Shown one piece after another: positions 37,301-44,190 of a stretch of DNA of 64,000 bases (the stretch's first letter is position 1; the number at the start of each line of letters is the position of its first letter). The translations under genes were made by a program, and so were the position numbers. The stretch spans positions 13,054,532 to 13,118,531 of the forward strand of contig NC_051437.1 in the NCBI RefSeq assembly GCF_001649575.2, given 5' to 3'. This DNA is from Kryptolebias marmoratus. Its lineage: Eukaryota; Chordata; Actinopteri; Cyprinodontiformes; Rivulidae. Under the pieces are notes generated by a model. The model did no database searches. It was not told the DNA's origin and saw nothing but the letters and a program-made list of their open reading frames with translations.

Positions 37301-38523
37301 TATTATTCTGTCTGAGATATTGCTAGAATGTTTTTGACACAGATATTTTCATTAACCCAAGGATCAGTCAGGTCTACATTAAGCATGAGCTCATGAATCA
37401 AGGCCCAGCGCTGCTCAGAGCAGCTTTGTTGACCTGACAGCACCATCTGGTGGCAGACAGAGCAAACTACAGTAATTTAATTTCAAAAGTTAAATACAAT
37501 TTAAGGTTGTAATAAATACACTCCCTCTGTAAAGTAATTCAGTGTATTTCAGATATATTTAAAGAGCACTACATGACTAATAAATCTCTTTTAAGGTTAA
37601 TAACTGTAATGAATGTATCCTCTGCAGCAGCAGGAGCTTTTTGAGCTGAAGCAGCAGGAAAAGTGACTGCACATCAGAAGCAAGGGGAACCTTAGCTTTA
37701 GATTGATAGGTCACTGACAAACAAGGCCTGACATCAGTAAAAAGTGTGTGTGTGTGTGTGTGNNNNNNNNNNNNNNNNNNNNNNNNNNNNNNNNNNNNNN
37801 NNNNNNNNGGGGGGGGGACATATTGATCAGCCTGCGCAGAGATGATGATGAATGGCTGCTGTCACTTACCCTGTCGGTCTCCTCTGTTGACTGGTACCCT
37901 AATGACAGCCCCACATCCCCACCAGTGTGTCCTGGGGCAGGGCTGCTAAGTGTGGTGTCGGTGGTAGAGGAGGAGCGTGGCCGGCTGGTGTGCTGCTGCG
38001 GATCGTGGGTGTAGCGGCGCTGCGGGGCCTGTGGGCTGCTCCTCAGCAGGGGATCCCGGTCTCCGCTCCCGGACCCCTTACTGCGCCGGCTCTGCAGGCT
38101 GGTCCCACGCCTTATCATGCCTGCAGCGGCTGAGCCCTGGCCAGCTGCAGAGGGAATCACAGGAGCAGATAGGTGGTCAGATTCAGGAGAGCACAACTCA
38201 AAGGTGTCTTCAGGGGCAAGGGGAGGGGTGCCACCTGGTGAAATCACAGAGGAAGATGAGAATGAATGTGATGAAGGGATGGTGGAGTGAGAGAGGGAAA
38301 GGCGTTTACGCTGCTGCTGAAACAGTTGCTTCAAACCCTCACCAAGAACCCCCATGCTCTCTCTGGCATTTTGACTCATTTTACTGAATGAAGGGGGTAC
38401 TGACTGAGATGAGGCCCTCTCCAACTCTGAACCTTGTGAACCCTCTGACACCCCTCCAGCTCCAGGACTTGAACTGGGGCCCATTCTCTCTGGCTCATTA
38501 TGACCGTTTCCCCCCTGCAGCAT
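10080..38523 (-). CDS. tmcc1: tmcc1, transmembrane and coiled-coil domain protein 1, long isoform
   Basis: TMCC1 is an endoplasmic-reticulum membrane protein anchored by C-terminal transmembrane helices. In mammals it is reported at ER-endosome contact sites, where it helps endosome fission. The exons join as 37870..38523, 13511..13768, 12630..13303, 11250..11385 and 10080..10394, giving 2037 bases and 678 residues; I recall about 653 for human TMCC1. All junction phases match. Order of parts: a Ser-rich N-terminal region with [20 protein letters not shown] and [10 protein letters not shown]; coiled coil [18 protein letters not shown] through [40 protein letters not shown]; a Ser/Gly linker with [20 protein letters not shown]; a second coiled coil [18 protein letters not shown]; and two C-terminal membrane segments. 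TMCC2 and TMCC3 are less similar, especially in the last exon. A duplicate (a or b copy) cannot be assigned from the sequence. Confidence 0.94.
10395..11249 (-). other. tmcc1: tmcc1 last intron
   Basis: This is an 855-bp intron with GT-AG ends (donor CAG|GTTGGT). It is AT-rich, and nothing else is recognised in it. Confidence 0.9.
11250..11385 (-). CDS. tmcc1: tmcc1 coiled-coil exon
   Basis: This exon is 136 bp. The first base completes an AGG codon from the upstream exon, and then 45 codons read [20 protein letters not shown] through [14 protein letters not shown]. It is a heptad-type coiled coil almost identical to mammalian TMCC1 as I recall it. The acceptor is tatgttcag and the donor CAG|GTTGGT. 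Confidence 0.95.
11386..12629 (-). other. tmcc1: tmcc1 intron between coiled-coil exon and large exon
   Basis: This is a 1244-bp AT-rich intron with GT-AG ends (donor AG|GTACAC). No repeat or gene is recognised. Confidence 0.9.
12630..13303 (-). CDS. tmcc1: tmcc1 large central exon
   Basis: This exon is 674 bp: 224 codons plus two bases carried into the next exon. It starts [20 protein letters not shown] and includes [78 protein letters not shown] and the second coiled coil [19 protein letters not shown]. The acceptor is ctgactggcag. Compared with the family motif that I recall as [21 protein letters not shown], this protein has [15 protein letters not shown] and so lacks about six residues. 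Codon use is GC-rich, and several frames stay open as a by-product. Confidence 0.95.
13304..13510 (-). other. tmcc1: short tmcc1 intron (207 bp)
   Basis: This is a GT-AG intron between phase-0 exons. Its small size is typical of compact fish introns. Confidence 0.9.
13511..13768 (-). CDS. tmcc1: tmcc1 common exon (first coiled coil), splice target of alternative first exons
   Basis: This exon is 258 bp, 86 codons, in phase 0 at both ends. The peptide starts [17 protein letters not shown] and contains [39 protein letters not shown] and [17 protein letters not shown]. The mammalian counterpart starts IERLEVSSLAQTSSAV as I recall. The acceptor is tttgcttcag and the donor CAG|GTAAAA. The long exon (37870-38523) and both 13-codon candidate first exons end in phase 0, so each would read correctly into this exon. 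Confidence 0.95.
14805..14843 (-). CDS. tmcc1: candidate alternative first coding exon of tmcc1 ([13 protein letters not shown])
   Basis: On the minus strand an ATG at 14843 opens 13 codons, [13 protein letters not shown], ending AAAG|GTGAGA in phase 0, about 1 kb upstream of the common exon acceptor. Joining it to 13768 gives a 473-residue short form lacking the Ser-rich N-terminal region. It sits at the edge of a CpG-richer stretch (about 14770-15130), unlike the surrounding intron, which fits an internal promoter. This is inferred from reading frame, donor quality and context. I do not recall a matching mammalian N-terminus, so it is less secure than the 35984 exon. Confidence 0.55.
14850..15130 (-). 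promoter_or_regulatory. tmcc1: putative internal tmcc1 promoter / 5' UTR region
   Basis: This is a CpG-enriched stretch within an AT-rich intron. On the minus strand it contains a GGGCGG GC box, a GATGTCATC CRE/ATF-like site and a strong splice donor (GCCCG|GTAAGTG, exon side ending at 15039). A transcript starting near 15.1 kb could therefore have a non-coding exon that splices, or could run straight into the MHWEQ exon. Confidence 0.45.
15368..15830 (-). repeat. recurring interspersed repeat, copy C (reverse)
   Basis: A nearly full-length reverse copy. It opens with ATTAAAGACTTAGCATTCC and CACCCGCCGCC, and contains CATCTTGAATTGGATTGACT and TTCATGAGATATTTTGCTAA. It is the same family as the copies at 7.5 and 44 kb. 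Confidence 0.85.
17565..18035 (+). repeat. recurring interspersed repeat, copy D (forward, most complete 5' end)
   Basis: A forward copy. It starts with a short hairpin-forming 5' end (CCCACCGAAGGGCGAAGGTGGG broken around 17569-17590 by the loop), then GTGATAATG. It runs through ATTTCATGAACTGGTGGACAG and GGAGTCAATAAC to the 3' palindrome GCATTCCTTTAAGGAATTT and TAGGACTTTAAT. Confidence 0.85.
18890..19095 (+). repeat. recurring interspersed repeat, copy E (forward, 3' half)
   Basis: A degraded forward fragment with AGCTATAATTCAGTCAATTT, CTCACAATATCATGTGAGAT and the 3' end GGAATGCTGGGCCTTTAAAT. Confidence 0.7.
21245..21425 (+). repeat. teleost interspersed repeat fragment (SINE/MITE-like, TCTTGCCAAGGGACAC type)
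   Basis: The run TTCAGTGTCTTGCCAAGGGA, then GGGGATCGAACTCCCGGCC and CAAGCCGCCC, matches a phrase set I know from a very common teleost repeat (GTTCAGTGTCTTGCCCAAGG, GGGATCGAACC, AGCCGCC). The family name is not assigned. Confidence 0.7.
22622..22644. repeat. poly-T tract
   Basis: A run of 23 T within the large tmcc1 intron. No associated element is identified. Confidence 0.9.
29665..29850 (-). repeat. recurring interspersed repeat, copy F (reverse, partial)
   Basis: A reverse fragment with AACTTTAGCTCAATATCTGT, AGTTTCATTAAAATTTGTCC and GGTTTATGAGATCTTGG; the palindromic end is missing. Confidence 0.75.
30077..30097. repeat. (CA)n microsatellite
   Basis: About 21 bases of alternating A and C in the large tmcc1 intron. 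Confidence 0.9.
30945..31500 (+). mobile_element. Penelope-like retroelement, 3' fragment with GIY-YIG endonuclease domain
   Basis: From 30962 the plus strand reads [20 protein letters not shown], then [40 protein letters not shown] and [16 protein letters not shown], with a stop at 31355-31357. LYIGET followed by the conserved HR and [14 protein letters not shown] blocks is the C-terminal GIY-YIG endonuclease of fish Penelope-like elements. The tail CGGATGAGAAGCGAAACGTC (about 31447-31466) is a phrase I associate with the 3' ends of these elements. The reverse transcriptase domain is absent, so the copy is 5'-truncated and cannot move by itself. It lies inside the tmcc1 intron on the opposite strand. 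Confidence 0.9.
30962..31357 (+). pseudogene. truncated Penelope-like element protein (GIY-YIG endonuclease end)
   Basis: 131 codons stay open from a TGT at 30962 to the stop. They contain the GIY-YIG hallmark (LYIGET), the basic helix [13 protein letters not shown] and the downstream [15 protein letters not shown] block that carries the catalytic glutamate region of this family. The first in-frame ATG is at 31010. It is a relic of a retroelement polyprotein, not a host gene. Confidence 0.85.
34868..35040 (+). repeat. common teleost interspersed repeat (CTTCCTCCCACAGTCC type)
   Basis: The ordered phrases GGTTTCCTCCCACAGACC, AAACACACACATGCTAAGTT, AATTGGCAGCTCTAAGCTGA, AGGTGTGAGTGTGAATAG and CTGTCCAGGGCGTACCCC match a very abundant teleost repeat I recognise. 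The family name is not assigned. Confidence 0.8.
35984..36022 (-). CDS. tmcc1: alternative first coding exon of tmcc1 ([13 protein letters not shown])
   Basis: On the minus strand an ATG at 36022 opens [13 protein letters not shown], ending AAG|GTAAGC in phase 0. I recall a nearly identical N-terminus ([13 protein letters not shown]) in mammalian short TMCC1 isoforms, joined directly to the IERLEVSS exon, which here is the IDRLEVSG exon at 13768. The joined product is 473 residues. The frame is open further upstream to an ATG at 36121, so an N-terminal extension of 33 residues is possible, but the family start favours 36022. It is separated from the common exon by a 22.2-kb intron, so it implies its own promoter near 36.1-36.9 kb. 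Confidence 0.75.
36023..37869 (-). promoter_or_regulatory. tmcc1: region upstream of MVQRF exon: 5' UTR, putative promoter and intron
   Basis: The first few hundred bases upstream of 36022 (to about 36.9 kb) are less AT-rich than the surrounding intron, with CA-rich and GGA/CCT-rich tracts. They are the probable promoter of the short isoform. An RFX X-box-like palindrome GTTACTATGGAAAC lies at 36917-36930. The (TG)n tract at 37745-37762 runs into the assembly gap 37763-37808. No separate gene is seen. Confidence 0.4.
37763..37808. other. assembly gap (46 N) in a TG/G-rich tract
   Basis: Unknown bases flanked by (TG)n on the left and a run of G on the right. It is a microsatellite collapse 61 bases downstream of a tmcc1 splice donor and does not touch coding sequence. 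Confidence 0.95.
37870..38523 (-). CDS. tmcc1: tmcc1 long-isoform N-terminal coding exon
   Basis: This exon has 218 codons from ATG 38523 ([16 protein letters not shown]) to TEETDR, with donor AGG|GTAAGT in phase 0. The acceptor side is gtggtttcag at 38533-38535, leaving nine bases of 5' UTR in this exon. [41 protein letters not shown] and [14 protein letters not shown] correspond to KMTHNALENINVIGQGLKHL, KRGTSLHSRRGK and [14 protein letters not shown] of the human long isoform as I recall it. The region is rich in serine, proline and glycine, probably disordered, and cytosolic. An ATG further in (MGP, 13 codons on) is an alternative start. Confidence 0.9.
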
Positions 38524-41084
38524 GTGGCCCAGCTGAAACCACATAAATACCAGGGATGAATTGCCTTATTCAATTGTCTGCTTATGCTTCTCTCTCTATC
38601 AGTCAGGCATGTAGAGGGTCAGACATGGTCAATGACTGGGAGAAAGTAGAACAGAGAATAGCAGATTGCAGTTGAGAATTATGGAAGTAGGGTTGGGACT
38701 ATGAAGGATCAGCTCAGTTTCTGTCAGAAGGATGGATCCAAATCGGGAGCATGCATCTTTGAGTCAGGAACAAGTGGTCTTGCTGGTCTGGCACAAAAAG
38801 AAAGGAGATTAATAATGAAAAGATGGAATTTTACCTAAATTTAGCGAGCATCTGTACATTTTCCCATCAACCTATGAACGTCAATCTTTCATTATCAACA
38901 GCATGTAATAAACTCATGCAACAAGTTGGATCAATGTAAGCTAATAAGATGTGAAGGTAGGCATTTATGTTGTGGAGTCATCTACAGCATCCTTCTGATG
39001 CCAGCACATAGCTGAAACATGGTTTCTCCTGTTTATAAGAAGCAGCACTGCAATAACCTGACCTCAATCAGTAAGAGCTGGCTATGTGTGCATCTGACCC
39101 TCTTATGCAGCCATGCACCCAATTCAGTTCTTAAATTTGAGTTGTGCAAGCTAATTACAGCTTGAGTTAGAAAGGGAAGTGAAAAAGAAAAGAACAATGA
39201 GTGAAGAAAAAAAACAAAACACCTACCATCAGACCAGGTGTCATCCTAGCGTGCGTTACTCTTGAGTACCTAAAAGACAGATCGACAAAAAAAAGGTTTA
39301 AGTAGGTAAAAATAAAAATAAAAACCTCTGGAACAAAACAAATTTTAGGATTCAGAATTTCAATTATCCTGCAACCACTGATCAAGATACTCAGAACATC
39401 AAGCCTCTTTTTCTGATTCAAAAAATAATAAATCTGTTTAACTGTAAAAATGCAGGCCAAAACCTTTATAAATACTGATCGGCCACAACTCAAAAACCAC
39501 TGAAATCTTTATTTACTGTTACAACACAATGTTCCACTGGGAAACCTTGGGTCAGGCTGTTTGTGTAGAATTACTTTCAATTTTAACATGAAAACTAAAC
39601 AGTGTTTTGAGACAGAGCAACCCATCATACCATGAACAGTGCAGAGATGTCCTTCAGCAGGACACCGTTACTCTGCCACACTTCATGAGCGGGTCACAAA
39701 AACTAAGGAATTACCAAAATCCAAAACTGATAGAGGATCAGCAGGTTTCACCAGAGCAAAGTTGAGGTCCCCTGAAGCAACCCAAGTGTCTCTAAAGACA
39801 TGCTGCCAATGTCCCCGTGTCAGGCACAGGACACCTCCCAGAGGTCCAGGGTCCATTTACCAAAATGTGTCAAACAGATCTAAACAACATTAAGCTGGAG
39901 GTTACAGTATTGTTGCTGATCTGACTGATTGTATTCATGTCTGTTCCCTTAGGAGTTAATTTACTTTGCCCAAAAGAAACCTCTCATTATCTCGAAGAAT
40001 TATCAAGAGATACAGGGAATCCGTAGTGAGACACTGCGATGAAAGTAAAGCAAGATTTAGATATAAATATCAGAGTTGGGACAGCAGACTTCTTAAACTA
40101 TTTCTTCTTCTGAAGGCACAAACACAGACATATTAGTCTCACAGCAGACAGAGACAGAGCATGAAACTACTTTAACTCAGCCTCCTTTTAGTGTTGCTGC
40201 CTCAGCAAGAAAAGCACAGCAGCTTCTACTTTCTTACGAGCTGACTTTAACTTACGTTCCTGCTGAAGTAGCATTTTCAGGACAATGGTGTGCTTAATTC
40301 ACAGTCTGCACATTAACAAAATGCTTCCTATTAATTAAAGGGGACTGTTGCCTGCCAAAGAGGGAGCAGATGCTGAACAGGTTTGTTTTAGTTACCTGTT
40401 AGCCAGCTGCTGCACCAAAACACTGCTTCAGTGTCACAATCTGCATAACACAGGTGCTCAGAGTGGGTCTTTAGGCTGTGCTGGTACAGTTTTAACAGAT
40501 TTGTTAGTTTTTTAATTTTTTTGTTAATTTCACATTGCAAAATTACTCTGATCGAATTCCACGCTTATTTGCAAGCAGCTAGCTGTAGCACTTCCAGGCC
40601 AACCTGGGGCCACTTCCTGCAGGCGTTTCATAATATTTCTGCTGGAATGCAATAGTTAGTGTAAAGTTTCAGCATTTTAATGAACTGCTATAAAAAATTT
40701 GGAGATTAGAGGTTTTATTTTAAGACTTCCACTTTCCACTTTGGTCTTGGCCCCACTTGAACTAGTCATTAAAATTTAACTCTGACCTGATGGAAAACTT
40801 TCTCCAAATTGAGGCCATTAAAGGAGCTATCTACAACAGGTAAGATATTATTTATTTATAACATTTCCACAAACACCACCTGAAATGATCTTTTTCAGGA
40901 CCAGATAAATCTTTTATATGTTCCTCTTTATAAAACATTAGAACTAAAAGAAGGTTCACTTTCTTTTTTTTTTTTTTTTATAATATGACTACATATAAAT
41001 ACATAGTCACATTTACTAAATATTTCTCAAATTTAATGCTTTTTAAAAAGTGTTTTTATTCCTTCCTTCCTGCTGACAAATGCA

Positions 41085-41210
41085 AAAGGGTGATAATGGT
41101 TTTGCCAGAATCTACATTTGTTTGTTGTGTTAGCAAAATATCTCAAGAGCCACAGGACAGCTTTTAAAATCGATAAGCATTCATTCAAAGAGCGCTAGGC
41201 CTTTAATTTA
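41085..41210 (+). repeat. recurring interspersed repeat, copy G (forward, internally deleted)
   Basis: The 5' end GGGTGATAATGGTTTTGCCA and TTAGCAAAATATCTCAAGAG are fused directly to the 3' end GCTAGGCCTTTAATTT with most of the middle missing. It shows that both element ends are retained as a unit. Confidence 0.75.
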
Positions 41211-42106
41211 AAATGAATTTATTATTATTCACTTAAGAAAATTAAGTTAAATCCACAGTTTTTTGTGAGATGTTGACAGAAGCCTAAAAATTGTAATTTG
41301 TTTTACGAGTGATATTTAGAGACATCAGCAGTTTGTGAATAAAAGTTTAAACTGTTTACAAAGAAATCACTCTTTTTAATAGAGCCTTAAATCATAGAGG
41401 ACAACTAGCCGTGCATAAGCATGAAAAATAATCCAGAATAGATTCATACTTGGTCATGGATCAGTGAGTACAAGGTTCACCCACTCACTGAGTAAGAGAC
41501 AATGTGATTCATTCTGATTAAGCACTAATGCTGTTGTTTAGAGTTGATGAGTCGAGGGGTAAACCGAAGCTAATCCTGTCCCGAAGCTGCCGCTAAACCT
41601 GCGGTCCTGTCCCGGCTCCAGCACCTAACCCTCCCTCTGTTTCAGTAAATCCCCTCCCTCATCCCCAGGCTGATCCCAACACTGGATTGGATGTTTTCAT
41701 GATTGCCGGTGGTTCTATATTCAAACCAAATCCTCTTTCAGGAGCCTTTAGAGGACACAGCTTTTATTGTCAGACTTTGTGTGCCCGCCTGAGTCTTTGA
41801 TCAGTTTAGGCAAGCTTTGGTGATCCACCTTGATGAAGCGATGGCTCACCACATGCATTTTAGACAACAAGTGTCCTTTTCTGAACTAAACTGTTTTATT
41901 ACGACATTCTGCCAGCGTAACAAGAGATGCCTAATCAAAAAAAACAAAAAAAACTGCACAGCTGTCACATTTACCATTATTTTGTGCTTGAATCAGGATT
42001 TTATTGTAATGGTAAAAGCTCTGAAAATAATGCTCAGTGTTTTACCAAAAACAATAATTTAGAGGAGACTTATGAAAGGCAAGTGGAAATCTGTATTCGT
42101 TTAAAA

Positions 42107-43018
42107 CAGTGTTCTGCAACCTACGGCTCTGGGGCCACATGTGGCTATTTTGTTCCTTTGCAGCTTTGACCAAAAATAACAAGAAAATTAATATTTATAT
42201 TTATAACCACATCAGGAAAAGATAACTGTAGCAGTTCTCTTGTCCAGCCGCAATATGAGAGTATAATTTCTGTAACAGAATGATACTAATAAGACAAGGA
42301 ACAATCATATCAACCAGTAGTTTGTTAACCAGTTTACTATTTCATTCAATCAACTTCCAAACACACAGTATGACCTATCTCTGAAATCCATGAGAAAATA
42401 AAACATTTTAAACACAAGTACAGCAGATTGCTGCAGAAAAGAAAGCTAAAAAAAAGTACAATTTTTTTAACCTATTACTGTCCTATGAGTTAATGAAATC
42501 AAGCTTTCAGCAAAACAGTTCAGAAAAGTAATTCTAAAAACAATGAGAATTAGAAGTAAAGGCTTGTCATTCATAAAAACGTCATAAAACCTTAAGTAAA
42601 TTAAGATATCAGTCGTTCAGTGGGTCACAATTAAACATCCAAACTGTCCTAATTTTTATGTTCACTCAAATAATTCAACAAATTGCAAATTTATGCTTTT
42701 TTTTATAAATGTTGCTTTTCCACAAATACAATAAAGACTCACAGGCCTACATATTTCAGTTGTTAAATTTGATCAAAGGGGTATAAACAAACAAATGTTT
42801 TTTTCTCCTCTACATAAGAGTTTAGTCAAATGTAAAATACTGATAAACAGAATGTAAACTAGGATTTTTTATGTAGTATTTCTCTAAGACTTAATAATGT
42901 GTTGTTGTGTTCTGATTTTTATTTCAATCTTTAAGTACGTGTTGCATCTCAGGACAATTTTATTTTGTGCAAAATGGGATGAAAAACCTCTTTAGATTGG
43001 AAAGGCTGCACACCCCTG
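42107..43018. mobile_element. non-autonomous hAT-type DNA transposon, 912 bp
   Basis: The element is bounded by identical 8-bp direct repeats GTTTAAAA (42099-42106 and 43019-43026), the target-site duplication length of hAT elements. The terminal inverted repeats are imperfect: CAGTGTTCTGCAACCT on the left against CAGGGGTGTGCAGCCT on the right, 12 of 16 matching, both starting CAG. Near the left end GGCTCTGGGGCCACATGTGG is a phrase typical of teleost hAT-derived repeats. The interior is AT-rich and has no transposase reading frame, so it depended on a transposase supplied elsewhere. Confidence 0.85.
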
Positions 43019-43559
43019 GTTTAAAAAAAAAAAAAAAAAAAACTCACATACTGTCATCTTGTCCTACACACAGAGGGTATTAGATTATGGGGCAAGGATA
43101 TGAAATGGTTTGTTTGACCACTGCTGACACAGAACAGCGATTATCTGTGATTAACAGAATCAGAGAGAACCAGGCCTCCGTGAGTCAGCATGTTTCTCAC
43201 AAATTTCACAACGCTGCCAAAGGTAAATAACAGATGACCACATGGACAGTGGCCTCTCTGGAGCTTTCTATGTCATCCTCGCTTAATCACTCAAACAAAT
43301 ACAAACACACACTGCAGTCCATAACTCAAGGTCTCATTCCATTAAGCTCTCAGCTGCCAGTTTTGCAGCTGTCATCATATTTGGCTGGGCAGGCAGAGGA
43401 AACAGATGAAAACCTCTGCATAGCTTTAGTACAACAGAGGCCTCACACATTCACAACATATCCTTTGACAAGGAGGAGCAGATGGACAATTCAGGAAAAA
43501 GAAACAAAGATATTTTGATATTTTTATGTTTTTCTTTTCTGTTCCATTTCCGCAGGATC

Positions 43560-44190
43560 TATAGAGTTGATAAAAATAAACCTCATTCAAGATGTCCACC
43601 ACAGCTAATCAACTTTAGCCAAAACAAAAACGGCTCTAACTCAGTCCTTTTTGCAGATGTTGAGCTAAAAATTGACATGGAAGAACCTGAGAGTCTCAAC
43701 ATATGCTCTGGATGCTACATGTTGAGCAACATTGTTGTCTAAAACCTCAACATTAATTATTGGAGCAAACCTTGTTTGTCTCCTAGCAAAATATTCCATA
43801 AACCAGTGGACAGATTAAATGACACTGTCAAAAAGTAATCGCTGAATGTACATTTGCAATTGATTACCTTCTGGAGTCAATCCAATTCAAAATGGCCACC
43901 AAAGTACATCGACCTTTGCCGACACAAAAGTAGCTATAACTCAGTCAGTTTTACAGATGCAGATATTGCGCTGAATTTTATGTGGCAGTAACTGAGAGTC
44001 ATCCTTCAAGAACTAACAGAACACGCGAGATCTCACAATAATCGCATGAGATTAACATAATTTACAAAGTTTGACCAAAATGCCTGTAACTCTGTCTTTT
44101 GTCATTGTAACATGATCTTAGTTTAAAACGAATGAAAGGTGGCGGGCGACATGCAATCCTTCAAGGAATGCTAGGCCCTTAATTTGAAAC
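43560..44190 (+). repeat. recurring interspersed repeat, copy H (forward; partial unit plus full unit in tandem)
   Basis: A partial unit (about 43560-43710: AAGATGTCCACCACAGCTAA, CTAACTCAGTCC) is followed by a full unit (about 43780-44190) from TAGCAAAATATTCCATAAAC through AATTCAAAATGGCCACCAAA to GCAATCCTTCAAGGAATGCT and AGGCCCTTAATTT. It carries the best preserved 3' palindrome. Confidence 0.85.

Noticed and set aside
37711..37869. Apparent extension of the tmcc1 N-terminal exon frame through the N run
   Set aside because: A strong donor AGG|GTAAGT at 37870 ends the exon in the correct phase; the continuation reads through intron, gap and a TG repeat.
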